Assembly: GCA_050246475.1 (NCBI GenBank)
Contig: JBFWVZ010000004.1
Coordinates: forward strand, 62,001-126,000
DNA: 64,000 nt
Direction: 5' to 3'
Origin: CADEEL01 sp050246475
Lineage (GTDB): Bacteria > Pseudomonadota > Alphaproteobacteria > Caulobacterales > Aquidulcibacteraceae
The notes beneath the pieces are model-generated. The model saw only the letters and a program-made list of their open reading frames with translations. It was not told the origin of the DNA and made no database searches. The position numbers and the translations under genes are program-made. Below are positions 1 to 8,258 of this stretch, piece by piece; the first letter of the stretch is position 1, and the number at the start of each line of letters is the position of its first letter.

Positions 1-1
1 C

Positions 2-169
2 GATCCCGAGACGCGCCGCCTGGTCGCGGCAGCGACGGCCGCCGAGCTCTGCGCGCGCCTCGCGGCGGAGGGCGTCAACGACTTCCATTTCTACACCTTG
101 AATCGCGCCGATCTCACGCTCGCGATCTGCCGCATCATCGGCGTGCGCGCGCAAGCGAAGGAGGCGTGA
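2..169 (+). CDS. metF: methylenetetrahydrofolate reductase, C-terminal fragment (cut by window edge)
   Basis: Only the last 55 codons lie in the window. They contain V-N-D-F-H-F-Y-T-L-N-R followed by a hydrophobic helix, which is the usual closing strand and helix of the MetF TIM barrel. MetF reduces 5,10-methylene-THF to 5-methyl-THF, the methyl donor for methionine synthase. The split methionine synthase genes begin 170 bases downstream on the same strand, so pathway context agrees. The frame is fixed by the TGA at 167-169. The missing N-terminus prevents checking the flavin site. Confidence 0.85.
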   Translation, partial: DPETRRLVAAATAAELCARLAAEGVNDFHFYTLNRADLTLAICRIIGVRAQAKEA

Positions 170-192
170 TGCGGTTTGTGCACGCCAACGCG

Positions 193-217
193 CTCCCTCC
201 CCCTGGAGGGGGGAGGG
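193..217. repeat. GC-rich palindromic repeat, copy 1
   Basis: A C-run with a TGGA turn and a G-run (CTCCCTCCCCC-TGGA-GGGGGGAGGG) forms a strong hairpin, followed by a GGGTGAG tail. The same design occurs at 286-324, 9191-9219, 12648-12690, 12737-12776 and 49203-49241. Copies 1 and 2 face each other in the metF-metH1 gap, like a REP/BIME pair. Confidence 0.75.
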
Positions 218-285
218 TTAGGGTGAGAGCGTCGAACGCTTTCGCTTCCGTTCAGCGTCTCTCTTCTCCGCGTGTTGAAGCGCGC

Positions 286-324
286 CTCACCCCTCCCCAA
301 ACCCCTCCCCCTCCAGGGGAGGGG
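286..324. repeat. GC-rich palindromic repeat, copy 2 (inverted relative to copy 1)
   Basis: Reads CTCACCCC...ACCCCTCCCC then a C/G hairpin ending AGGGGAGGGG. It is the reverse complement of the copy-1 layout, with the CTCAC tail now on the left. It ends 14 nt before the metH1 start codon, so it could form a structure in the operon mRNA. Confidence 0.75.
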
Positions 325-338
325 CTTCGGAGCCCCTC

Positions 339-1400
339 ATGACTCTCCCCACCCGCGTCCAACGCCTCAGCGCCGAACTGCCGAACCGCATCCTCACGCT
401 TGACGGATCGTGGGGCGTTTATTTGCAGGGGCGGAACCTCACCGAGGCCTGCTATCGCGGCGAGCGGTTCGCCAAACACAATCGCCCGCTCAAGGGCGAT
501 CACGATGTGCTCTGCCTCACGCGCCCCGATATCGTGCGCGAGATTCACGACGCCTATCTCGCGGCCGGCGCCGACATCACGTCCACCAACACGTTCTCCG
601 CCACGTCCATTGCGCAAGCCGATTACGCGCTCGAAAGCGCCGCGCGCGATATCAACGCGGCTGGTGCGCGCCTGGCGCGAGAGGCGTGTGAAGCGGCGGA
701 GGCGAAGGATGGGCGCGTGCGGCTCGTCGCCGGCGCCATCGGGCCGACGAACAAGTCGCTCTCGATCTCGCCCGACGTCAACGATCCCGCGCGGCGCGAT
801 GCGACGTTCGAACAGGTGGCGGAGTCCTACAAAGAGCAGATTCTCGGCCTCATGGAGGGCGGCGCCGATATTCTTCTGCTGGAGACGATTTTCGACACAT
901 TGACCGCGAAGGCCGCGCTCTGGGGCGCGTGGGAGGCGTTCGATTCCATGGGCGCCGAACTGCCGCTCTGGATTTCCGGCACGATCACCGATCGCAGCGG
1001 GCGCACGCTGTCGGGGCAAACGGTCGAAGCGTTCTGGAATTCGATCCGCCATGCGCGGCCGTGGGCGGTCGGATTGAATTGCGCGCTCGGGCCCACGGAG
1101 ATGCGCCCGTTCCTGGCCGATCTCGCGCGCGTCGCGGATTGTCCGGTTTCGGCCTATCCGAACGCGGGGCTCCCCAACGCCATGGGCGGCTATGACGAGA
1201 CGCCCCATTCGATGGAGGCGCACTACGCCGAATGGGCGCGCGCCGGGCTCGTCAACATCGTCGGCGGCTGCTGCGGCACAACGCCGGAGCACATCGCCTG
1301 CATGCATCACGCCATCGAGGGCGTCACGCCGCGCGCGATCCCTGCGCATGAGGCGAGGTTGCGTCTCTCCGGTCTCGAACCGTTCAACGCGGCGGCTTGA
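339..1400 (+). CDS. metH: methionine synthase part 1: homocysteine S-methyltransferase (Hcy) domain of split MetH
   Basis: This 353-residue protein is the homocysteine-binding module of cobalamin-dependent methionine synthase encoded as a separate gene. It carries LDGSWG near residue 27, the STNTF segment near residue 86, VGLNCALGP near 245-253 with the first zinc-binding Cys, and GGCCGTTPEH near 309-318 with the paired Cys. These three thiols hold the catalytic zinc that activates homocysteine. The cobalamin, folate and reactivation modules are in the gene at 2143-4794. The stop overlaps the ATG of the next gene by one base (TGATG), indicating coupled translation. Splitting at this domain border is common in Caulobacterales-like bacteria. 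Confidence 0.93.
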   Translation: MTLPTRVQRLSAELPNRILTLDGSWGVYLQGRNLTEACYRGERFAKHNRPLKGDHDVLCLTRPDIVREIHDAYLAAGADITSTNTFSATSIAQADYALESAARDINAAGARLAREACEAAEAKDGRVRLVAGAIGPTNKSLSISPDVNDPARRDATFEQVAESYKEQILGLMEGGADILLLETIFDTLTAKAALWGAWEAFDSMGAELPLWISGTITDRSGRTLSGQTVEAFWNSIRHARPWAVGLNCALGPTEMRPFLADLARVADCPVSAYPNAGLPNAMGGYDETPHSMEAHYAEWARAGLVNIVGGCCGTTPEHIACMHHAIEGVTPRAIPAHEARLRLSGLEPFNAAA

Positions 1401-2146
1401 TGTATCCCAGGTTCAACTTCACCTACGCCGCCATTGCGGCCTTGTTGCTCGCGGCGGCTGGCATTGTCCTCGCCGTATTCTGGGTGCCATCGGCCCTGAG
1501 CGACGCGACGCGCTCCGATCAAGTGAGCGCGCTCACGCAAACCATCGGTCTCATCGCCGCGATTGGGGCCGCCCTTGCGGCGTTCTTTACCGTCTTCCAA
1601 GTGCAGTCGGAGAATCGGCGCCAGCGCGAGATGGAGACGCTGCACCTCCTCAACGAACAATACGAAAAGATCTTTGACGATATCTATGCCTTGAGAGCCG
1701 AACTGCTTCGCAACGTTCAATTCACGGGCGATGCGAAGAAAGACCTTGAGATCATGCAGAAGGCGCTCGTCGAGCGGGTCAATCCCAACGATCTAAAGCG
1801 CGCCTACAACCGTTTCTTTACGGCCGTCATGGGGGGTTTTCGCTATTACGAGCTGGGGTTCATTCCCGTTGAGGACTATCGCGAGTGGACGGCGACCTTG
1901 ATTGGCCGCTTCGTCAAGAAGGAGTGCATCGTGCGGGCCGTTTCGCTTGAGCCGTGTCCGCTGCGCGCGCAATGGAGGGACTTTGACTCCTGGGGGCGGG
2001 GGCCGCGAACCACCTTTAGAGCGTACGTCAACGCGGTCATCGCGAAGGCGGATGAATTTGAGGCGCCTGCCGACGAGAAGGGGCGGCACCAACTCCTGGC
2101 TGACAACGCAGCGGAGGTGGTGACCAAGGTGCAGAGGCGGCAATGA
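1400..2146 (+). CDS. two-helix membrane protein of unknown function inside the metH operon
   Basis: A 248-residue protein. Residues 8-30 and 44-66 are hydrophobic helices (AALLLAAAGIVLAVFW and LIAAIGAALAAFFTVF), followed by a charged cytoplasmic-looking domain rich in Gln, Glu and Arg that may be partly coiled coil (QSENRRQREMETL). The layout resembles small anchored proteins of the DUF4760 type, but I do not recognise a firm family. ATG 1400 overlaps the metH1 stop and its own stop overlaps the metH2 ATG (ATGA at 2143-2146), so it is translationally locked between the two halves of MetH. A TTG at 1397 is a less likely start. Nothing in the sequence connects it to methionine synthesis. Confidence 0.8.
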   Translation: MYPRFNFTYAAIAALLLAAAGIVLAVFWVPSALSDATRSDQVSALTQTIGLIAAIGAALAAFFTVFQVQSENRRQREMETLHLLNEQYEKIFDDIYALRAELLRNVQFTGDAKKDLEIMQKALVERVNPNDLKRAYNRFFTAVMGGFRYYELGFIPVEDYREWTATLIGRFVKKECIVRAVSLEPCPLRAQWRDFDSWGRGPRTTFRAYVNAVIAKADEFEAPADEKGRHQLLADNAAEVVTKVQRRQ

Positions 2147-4794
2147 CCTCCGCCAATCCCTTCGCCAATTTCGTCATCGTCGGTGAGCGCACGAACGTCA
2201 CCGGGTCGGCGAAGTTCAGGAAGCTCATCGAGGCCGACGATTATCCCGGTGCGCTCGCGGTCGCGCGCCAGCAGGTCGAGAGCGGCGCGAATGTGCTCGA
2301 CGTCAACATGGACGCGGCGCTGATCGACGGCGCCAAGGCCATGACGACCTTCCTCAATCTCATCGCCGGCGAGCCCGACATCGCGAAGATCCCGCTGATG
2401 ATCGACAGCTCCAAGTGGGAGGTGATCGAAGCGGGGCTTCGCTGCGCGCAGGGCAAATCGATCGTCAATTCGATTTCGCTCAAGGAAGGCGAGGAGGCGT
2501 TCCTCGCATCCGCCAAGCGTGTGCAGCGCTATGGCGCGGCGGCCGTCGTCATGGCGTTCGATGAGCGCGGGCAGGCCGATTCAACGAAGCGCAAATACGA
2601 GATCTGCGCGCGCGCCTATCATCTGCTGACGGAGAAAGCGCGCTTCGCGCCCGAAGACATCATCTTCGATCCCAATATCTTCGCCGTCGCCACCGGCATC
2701 GAGGAGCATGCCGATTACGCGCTAGCCTTCTTCGAAGCGACGCGGATGATCCGCGAGAGCCTGCCGCATGCGCACGTGTCCGGCGGCGTCTCCAACGTCT
2801 CATTCTCTTTCCGCGGCAACGAAGCCGTGCGCGAGGCGATGCACGCGGTTTTCCTCAAGCACGCGATCGCCGCGGGCATGGACATGGGCATCGTCAACGC
2901 CGGATCGCTCACGATCTACGATGACGTCGAGCCCGAATTGCGCGAGCGCGTGGAGGACGTGCTTTTGAATCGCCGCGCCGACGCTACGGAGCGTTTGCTG
3001 GAGCATGCGGAGCGCGTCAAAGGCGGCGCCAAGAAGAAGGATGCCGCGCGCGATCTCGCCTGGCGCGATCTGCCGGTGAAGGAGCGGCTCGCGCACGCGC
3101 TTGTCCATGGCATCAACGAATTCATCGTGGAGGATACGGAGGCAGCGCGCCTTGAAGCCGCGCGACCGCTCCATGTGATCGAAGGCCCGCTGATGGACGG
3201 GATGAGCATCGTTGGCGATCTCTTCGGCGACGGGAAGATGTTCCTGCCGCAAGTGGTGAAGAGCGCGCGCGTGATGAAGCAGGCGGTCGCGCATCTCATT
3301 CCGTACATGGAGGAGGAGAAGGCGCGCACGGGACTTGCCGGGAAATCGAACGGCGTGATCGTGATGGCAACCGTCAAAGGCGACGTGCACGATATCGGCA
3401 AGAACATCGTCGGCGTCGTTCTGCAGTGCAACGGCTACGACATTGTCGATCTCGGCGTCATGGCGCCGGCCGATCTCATTCTAGAGACGGCGCTGGAGAA
3501 GAAGGCCGATGCGATCGGGCTTTCGGGGCTCATCACGCCCTCGCTCGACGAGATGTGCTATGTCGCCAGCGAGATGCAGCGGCGCGGCTTCACGATGCCG
3601 CTCCTCATCGGCGGCGCCACGACATCACGCACGCACACCGCGGTAAAGATCGCGCCGAACTACAAAGGGCCGACGCTTTATGTGACGGACGCTTCGCGCG
3701 CCGTGCCTGTGGTGCAGAAGCTTCTGTCCACGGAGCGGGATCAATTCGTGGCGGATGCGCGCGCCGATCAGATCGCGGCGCGGGAAAGCTATCTCGCGGG
3801 ACAGGATAAGCGCCCGCGTCTGCCGATCGCCAAAGCACGCCAGCGCGCGCCGAAGCTCGATTATGCGCCGGTGAAGCCGAGTTTCCTCGGCGTGCGCGCG
3901 TTCGATGATTATCCGCTCACGGAGCTGGTTCCCTATATCGACTGGACGCCCTTCTTCGCCTCCTGGGATCTGACGGGGAAATATCCCGCGATCCTGACAG
4001 ACAATATTGTGGGGGAGGCGGCTTCTTCGCTCTTCAAGGATGCGCAGGCGATGCTCGCGCGCATGGTGGCGGAGAAGTGGGTGAAGGCCTCGGGCGTTGT
4101 GGGCTTCTGGCCTGCGGCGCGCGAGGGCGACGACATCGTTCTTTACACGGACGAAAAGCGCAGGAAAGAGCGCGCGCGGTTTTTCACGTTGCGCCAACAG
4201 ATGGACAAGGGCGCCGAGAAGGCCAATTTCGCGCTCGCGGATTTCGTTGCGCCGAAAGGCGATTATGTCGGCGCGTTCGCGGTGACGGCCGGCTTGGGCG
4301 AGAACGAAGCCGCCGATCGCTTCAAGCGTGCGAACGACGATTATTCCGCCATCATGGTCAAGGCGCTCGCGGATCGCCTGGCGGAAGCGTTCGCCGAAGC
4401 GCTCCACGCCAAAGTGCGCCGCGAGCTTTGGGGCTATGCTTCAGAAGAGACGCTGAGCAACGACGATCTCATCGCGGAGAAGTATCGCGGCATCCGCCCC
4501 GCGCCCGGCTATCCCGCGCAGCCCGACCACACTGAGAAACGCACGATCTTCGATCTGCTCGATGCGGAGAAGAACGCCGGCATGCAGCTCACCGAGAGCC
4601 TTGCCATGCTGCCGGGCGCTTCCGTCAGCGGGCTCTATTTCGCGCATCCGCGCGCTGAATATTTTGGCGTCGGGCGCATCGACCGCGATCAAGTCGCGGA
4701 TTATGCGCACCGCAAAGGCTGGACGCTCGAAACAGCCGAACGCTGGCTCTCGCCTATCCTCGCCTACGATCCCGCACGCGCGGACGCGGCCTGA
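2143..4794 (+). CDS. metH: methionine synthase part 2: folate-, cobalamin- and SAM-binding domains of split MetH
   Basis: An 883-residue protein with the remaining three MetH modules in order. The pterin-binding barrel starts FVIVGERTNVTGS at residues 10-22. The cobalamin cap and Rossmann domain has the base-off ligand motif D-V-H-D-I-G near residues 413-418 and the GLSGLITPSLDEM segment near 464. The C-terminal AdoMet-dependent reactivation domain spans about 560-880. It transfers the methyl of 5-methyl-THF through cob(I)alamin to homocysteine held by the zinc protein at 339-1400. Length fits full-length MetH minus the Hcy domain. The start overlaps the preceding stop by four bases. Confidence 0.95.
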   Translation: MTSANPFANFVIVGERTNVTGSAKFRKLIEADDYPGALAVARQQVESGANVLDVNMDAALIDGAKAMTTFLNLIAGEPDIAKIPLMIDSSKWEVIEAGLRCAQGKSIVNSISLKEGEEAFLASAKRVQRYGAAAVVMAFDERGQADSTKRKYEICARAYHLLTEKARFAPEDIIFDPNIFAVATGIEEHADYALAFFEATRMIRESLPHAHVSGGVSNVSFSFRGNEAVREAMHAVFLKHAIAAGMDMGIVNAGSLTIYDDVEPELRERVEDVLLNRRADATERLLEHAERVKGGAKKKDAARDLAWRDLPVKERLAHALVHGINEFIVEDTEAARLEAARPLHVIEGPLMDGMSIVGDLFGDGKMFLPQVVKSARVMKQAVAHLIPYMEEEKARTGLAGKSNGVIVMATVKGDVHDIGKNIVGVVLQCNGYDIVDLGVMAPADLILETALEKKADAIGLSGLITPSLDEMCYVASEMQRRGFTMPLLIGGATTSRTHTAVKIAPNYKGPTLYVTDASRAVPVVQKLLSTERDQFVADARADQIAARESYLAGQDKRPRLPIAKARQRAPKLDYAPVKPSFLGVRAFDDYPLTELVPYIDWTPFFASWDLTGKYPAILTDNIVGEAASSLFKDAQAMLARMVAEKWVKASGVVGFWPAAREGDDIVLYTDEKRRKERARFFTLRQQMDKGAEKANFALADFVAPKGDYVGAFAVTAGLGENEAADRFKRANDDYSAIMVKALADRLAEAFAEALHAKVRRELWGYASEETLSNDDLIAEKYRGIRPAPGYPAQPDHTEKRTIFDLLDAEKNAGMQLTESLAMLPGASVSGLYFAHPRAEYFGVGRIDRDQVADYAHRKGWTLETAERWLSPILAYDPARADAA

Positions 4795-4899
4795 ACAAAT
4801 CGTGATGGCGTTTCGTCGCGCGGCGACGGCGTTCGGGCGTGCCGGCCTATATTCCGGGCGCGCCCAGCGCCAAGGAGCGGCGCGTTTCAGGAGTTTTGG

Positions 4900-5763
4900 A
4901 TGCGCGCATTCTTCGCCGCGATCGGCCTTTTTTTTCTCTGCGCCGCGCCCGCCGCGGCGCAAGAGCATGGCGATGCGCAACGGATCGCGCTCGCGCGCGC
5001 TTATCTCGACGCCTACGCCGCGCTCGATCAGTCCCGCCTCGGCGCGCTCTACGCGGAGGACGCGGAATTCAACGATCCGACTTCGATCGGCGTCGAGGGA
5101 ATCGGCGGGCCTTTTGTATGGAGCGGACGCGCGGAGATTCTCGCACGCATCGCCGAATGGTCCCAAACCATCCAATCGCTCCGCTACGATATCGAGCGCA
5201 TCTACGAATCCGGCGGGCGGGTCGTCGTTATCGGGGCGGTCAATCCCATCATGCGCACGGGCGAGCGCTATCGCTTCGCGATCGTCACGATCCTCACCAT
5301 CGAAGACGGGCGCGTGCGCGAGCATCGCGACTACACGAACTATCGCGGCGAGGGCGCCCTTGCATCGCCCGCGCAGGAAGCGGCCCAAGCTTACCTCGCG
5401 GCCTATAGCGCCGCGAACTGGGACGGCGTCGCGGCGATGCTCGCGCCCGGCGCCATCTTCACCGACCGCACGGCCCCGCGCGATCGGGCCGACTATCCCA
5501 GCGAAATCTCCGGCCGGGACGCCATCGTCGCGGCGCTGCGCGGCTTCGGGATCGGACGCTTCGAATATGCGCTGACGCGCACCTACGAATCTGGCGGCGC
5601 GACCGCATTCATCGGCGCCGTCAGCGTCTTCTATCCTCAGCCGGATGGGCGCACCTATGTATGGCGCTCAAGCATCGTCACCGTCGTCACGGCCGAAAAC
5701 GGCCGCGTGACCCGCCAGGACGATTTCGCGGACTATGCCGGCGCCGAGGAGCGCTTCGAATGA
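4900..5763 (+). CDS. secreted protein with two tandem SnoaL/NTF2-like domains
   Basis: A 287-residue protein with a cleavable signal peptide (hydrophobic residues 3-20, AAPAAAQ cut site). The mature part contains two homologous halves, about residues 27-150 and 160-285. Each starts with an A-x-A-Y-L-x-A-Y helix and ends in R-x-x-D-x-x-x-Y, the cone-shaped NTF2/SnoaL fold that acts as an enzyme or binding pocket. No catalytic residues can be assigned. The stop overlaps the next start (ATGA), so the two secreted proteins are probably co-translated. Confidence 0.8.
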   Translation: MRAFFAAIGLFFLCAAPAAAQEHGDAQRIALARAYLDAYAALDQSRLGALYAEDAEFNDPTSIGVEGIGGPFVWSGRAEILARIAEWSQTIQSLRYDIERIYESGGRVVVIGAVNPIMRTGERYRFAIVTILTIEDGRVREHRDYTNYRGEGALASPAQEAAQAYLAAYSAANWDGVAAMLAPGAIFTDRTAPRDRADYPSEISGRDAIVAALRGFGIGRFEYALTRTYESGGATAFIGAVSVFYPQPDGRTYVWRSSIVTVVTAENGRVTRQDDFADYAGAEERFE

Positions 5764-6293
5764 TCCTCCGCGCGGCGCTTGGCGCGCTTGCACTGCTGTG
5801 CGCGCCCCTTGCCGCGAACGCACAATCAGATGCGCAAGACGACGTCGCCGCGGCGCGCGTCGCGCTTGAGGCCTGGGTCGCGGCCTACCAAAGCGCGGAC
5901 TACGACGCCCAATGGGCGCTCACCGATCCGCGCATCCGGCGCTGGCACGATCGCCGGCGCTGGCGGCGCGCGATGACGCGCGCGGCGCGGGTGGACGGCG
6001 TCCTTGCCGAGATCAGCATCGAAAATTCAGCGCCCGCTACGGCGGCGCAATTGCCGTGCACCGAGCAGCGCCATTGCTACCGCGAGGGCGTCCAATACGT
6101 GGTGTTCATTCTGCGCACCCGCTATGGGCGGGCCGCGCCGCCACAGCCGGAATATGCCGCGATGGCGCTCTCCAGCGAGGGGTGGCGCTTCGGCGGCGGC
6201 ACGCTGCTCAACCGGCCGCTCGGCGAAACCGCCGTCATCATGACGGAAGGGGACGAGCGCCTCTACGCGCCCGACCTCAATGTCCTGCGCTGA
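5760..6293 (+). CDS. secreted DUF4019-like protein
   Basis: A 177-residue protein with a signal peptide (LRAALGALALLCAPLAANAQ). The mature domain has a W-V-A-A-Y-Q-S-A-D-Y-D-A-Q-W motif, a central R-R-x-W-R-R segment, two Cys in PCTEQRHC, and a C-terminal RPLGE. This resembles periplasmic DUF4019 proteins, but the assignment is tentative. ATG 5760 overlaps the previous stop; the longer open frame from 5661 is inside the previous gene and is rejected. The convergent rpmE stop is 4 bases away, with no terminator hairpin visible between them. Confidence 0.72.
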   Translation: MILRAALGALALLCAPLAANAQSDAQDDVAAARVALEAWVAAYQSADYDAQWALTDPRIRRWHDRRRWRRAMTRAARVDGVLAEISIENSAPATAAQLPCTEQRHCYREGVQYVVFILRTRYGRAAPPQPEYAAMALSSEGWRFGGGTLLNRPLGETAVIMTEGDERLYAPDLNVLR

Positions 6294-6297
6294 GCGC

Positions 6298-6522
6298 TTA
6301 CTTTTTCAGGAACGAGCCGAACTTGTCGTTGAAGCGCGAAACGCGCCCGCCGCGGTCCATCAGCTGCTGGGCGCCGCCCGTCCAGGCCGGGTGCGACTTG
6401 GAATCGATGTCCAAGTGCAGCTCCGCGCCCTCCTTCGCGTAGGTCGAGCGCGTCTTGAAGGTCGATCCGTCCGTCATGTGGACGGTGATGAAGTGATAGT
6501 CGGGATGGCCTTCGTTTTTCAT
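6298..6522 (-). CDS. rpmE: 50S ribosomal protein L31, zinc-independent form
   Basis: About 74 residues with HPDYHFITVHMTDGS, RSTYAKEG, LDIDSKSHPAWTGG and RGGRVSRFNDKFG, the full L31 signature. The CxxC zinc ligands of type-A L31 are absent, as expected for the C-minus alphaproteobacterial form. ATG 6522 is preferred because K-N-E-G-H-P directly follows; an in-frame GTG two codons upstream is possible. It sits alone between the retron reverse transcriptase and a secreted protein gene. Confidence 0.93.
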   Translation of the reverse strand: MKNEGHPDYHFITVHMTDGSTFKTRSTYAKEGAELHLDIDSKSHPAWTGGAQQLMDRGGRVSRFNDKFGSFLKK

Positions 6523-6655
6523 GGACACGGCGCCTAAGGGGTCGGGGCCCTCATTGGGGGGAGGGGTGTACTTTCCGGAAGGCGCGGCTGATACCTGAAG
6601 CGGGCCAAAAGGGCAAGGTCGGGGGCCTGGGGGATGGAACCGGCCCGGGGCTCAA

Positions 6656-6679
6656 GTCCGCTTCTGGCCCAAAGCGGAC
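6656..6679. repeat. 24-nt palindrome flanking the retron, left copy
   Basis: GTCCGCT-N10-AGCGGAC with perfect 7-bp arms. A copy with identical arms and the same 10-nt loop length lies at 8259-8282, on the other side of the reverse transcriptase and its RNA gene. It lies just past the RT stop codon and could also act as the RT terminator. Confidence 0.8.
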
Positions 6680-6681
6680 GC

Positions 6682-8016
6682 TCAGTTTCCCGACTGAGGC
6701 GCGCCCCATCTGATCTGATTGAAGATGCGGCGCAGCTTGAGGCCGCGGAGCGGGTTGAGCTGTTCGACCCAATTGATGCGCCCATCGAGGTGCGCTTTGA
6801 AATCTGAGTGGCCTTCGCGATTTTGAGCCGCTGGATCACCGCTCGTCCGACAATTGTATAGGGTCGCTTTGAGCGCGTCATAGTCCCCGCGCGCCGCGTT
6901 GACGTGTTGGTTCACAACGACACCGGTGACGCGCTGCGTCGAGGACGCGCGCATGATGCGCGTCTTGTTTGTATTGAGAGCGAACCCCTCTCCGGCAACG
7001 ATGGTCTCGACCAGGGACAGAAAGCCGGAAATGCCCCGTGCGAACTGGCGGTCCCCAGAAAAGCAGAGATCATCAGCGTAACGTGAGTAGTTGATCCCGA
7101 GGCGCCGCGCCGCGCCGCTCAAACGTTGATCCAAGCGCCAGGCGCAAAGGTTGGCGAGCGCAGGCGAGGTTGGTGCTCCCTGCGGCAAGTGCGGCGCCGC
7201 ATATTCCCGGCGCGCGCGCCAATCTGGAATTGCGGCCAACGTCATGGCGGGCGTGCACGTCGTGCATAGGCCCGTCAGCAAGCGCGCCGTCGCCCACGGA
7301 TACCCAATGGCGCGGAAGAGACCGTGCACGCGCGCGGACTGGATGCTAGGAAAGAACCGCCGCAGGTCGAGCCGAACAACGACATATTCGCCGGCATGGA
7401 GCTGGGCGCCGCTGATGCAGGATCGTCCGCGCACGAAGCCGTGCGCACGAAGATGCGGCGGTACGCAATCCAATATCTCATGCAGGATGCGTCGCTGCAC
7501 CGACTTCAGGCGCGGCTTCGGCGATTCAATCAATCGCGGTGCGCCGACACGCTTTGCCACGAATGTGTAGGAATAGTGCTGAAGCTGCGTGGTTGCGGCG
7601 CGGGCATGGCCGCGCCGCACGTCGGCAAGCCAATCCACTTGCTCCATTGGAAGCTCAAGCCAAGCCGCGAGATCGCCAGGCGCTTCGAGCTTGGGGACGG
7701 GCAGTCCGGTAAGCGCTGCGGTCGGCGCAAACGCGGGTGCGTGCAATACGATTCGCGGCGGCTGCTCCGCACGAAGCAGGCGGCGCGCGGCCACATCGAA
7801 AGCGTTCGACGCCACTAGCGCTCGCGCCAAGTCGTGAGGCGCAGGCGGATATGGCGTTTTCGCGGAAGCAAGGACGTGGTCGATGAGGCGTTGCACGGCC
7901 TTGGGCGCGCTTTTCCCGAGATATTGTTTGGCGCGCGCGAGCAGACGCCTCTTGGTCCACGCGCCCGCGAGAAGGAACGCGGCCAGTTCTCGTGCGATCA
8001 GGGCGCGGTCGGCCAT
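6682..8016 (-). CDS. retron reverse transcriptase with N-terminal extension (myxobacterial Mx162-like type)
   Basis: A 444-residue RNA-directed DNA polymerase. The RT core begins near residue 150. Visible motifs are SPKPRLKSVQRRILHEIL, the first catalytic Asp in VRLDLRRFFPS (D217), LPQGAPTSPALAN (277-289), the catalytic YADD at 313-316, and the retron-specific VTGVVVN at 363-369. Residues 1-145 form a helical N-terminal extension like that of long myxobacterial retron RTs, and the C-terminal GRINWVEQLNPLRG is also shared with that group. A structured RNA bounded by an inverted repeat ends 20 nt upstream of the ATG, the usual msr-msd position. No effector gene is adjacent: the neighbours are rpmE and a DUF3052 gene. 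The N-terminal extension may serve that role; this is inference. Confidence 0.9.
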   Translation of the reverse strand: MADRALIARELAAFLLAGAWTKRRLLARAKQYLGKSAPKAVQRLIDHVLASAKTPYPPAPHDLARALVASNAFDVAARRLLRAEQPPRIVLHAPAFAPTAALTGLPVPKLEAPGDLAAWLELPMEQVDWLADVRRGHARAATTQLQHYSYTFVAKRVGAPRLIESPKPRLKSVQRRILHEILDCVPPHLRAHGFVRGRSCISGAQLHAGEYVVVRLDLRRFFPSIQSARVHGLFRAIGYPWATARLLTGLCTTCTPAMTLAAIPDWRARREYAAPHLPQGAPTSPALANLCAWRLDQRLSGAARRLGINYSRYADDLCFSGDRQFARGISGFLSLVETIVAGEGFALNTNKTRIMRASSTQRVTGVVVNQHVNAARGDYDALKATLYNCRTSGDPAAQNREGHSDFKAHLDGRINWVEQLNPLRGLKLRRIFNQIRWGAPQSGN

Positions 8017-8035
8017 ATACGCGTGGTGAAGCAGG

Positions 8036-8198
8036 AAGCGGCGGCGACTTCAACTCAACTGGTTTGGCGTGATGATACGCAGGCACGGCCTGCCGCGCTT
8101 CACGCAGCGCTTTGCGAAGATATCGAAACGTCCTCGGGGTAGCCCCGAAGTTCCCGTAGACGCGAGCGTTTCCGGGATTGCTTGAAGCGCCGCCGCTT
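8036..8198 (-). ncRNA. predicted retron msr-msd RNA with a1/a2 inverted repeat
   Basis: Read on the minus strand, a1 is AAGCGGCGGCGCTTCAA (8198-8182) and a2 is TTGAAGTCGCCGCCGCTT (8053-8036). They are complementary over 17 bp with one bulged base. Directly after a1 comes A-G-C, placing a candidate branching G at 8181. The msr part holds a GAAACG/CGTTTC stem enclosing an 8-bp hairpin, CTTCGGGG-CTA-CCCCGAGG. The msd candidate is GCGTGA...TCACGC enclosing GCAGGC-CGT-GCCTGC, about 8112-8067. RT begins 20 nt after a2. This matches retron architecture; exact msDNA ends cannot be read from sequence. Confidence 0.8.
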
Positions 8199-8258
8199 GC
8201 CGTCAATTTCTAGAACCGTCCAGGAGGGCGTCAAGACGGCGAACCGAAATCACCGATC

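Noticed and set aside
10..170. Possible riboswitch controlling the methionine operon.
   Set aside because: The 5' leader of the operon lies before metF and outside the window; nothing in 170-338 beyond the palindromic repeats resembles a SAM or cobalamin riboswitch.
252..1349. 365-residue minus-strand open frame over metH1.
   Set aside because: Antisense shadow; the plus strand encodes the MetH homocysteine domain with its zinc Cys residues.
7655..8206. 183-residue minus-strand open frame covering the space upstream of the reverse transcriptase (possible retron effector).
   Set aside because: Its unique part reads the msr-msd RNA and the rest is the RT gene in another frame. It has a TTG-type start and no recognisable domain; the a1/a2 and hairpin structure explains the region better.
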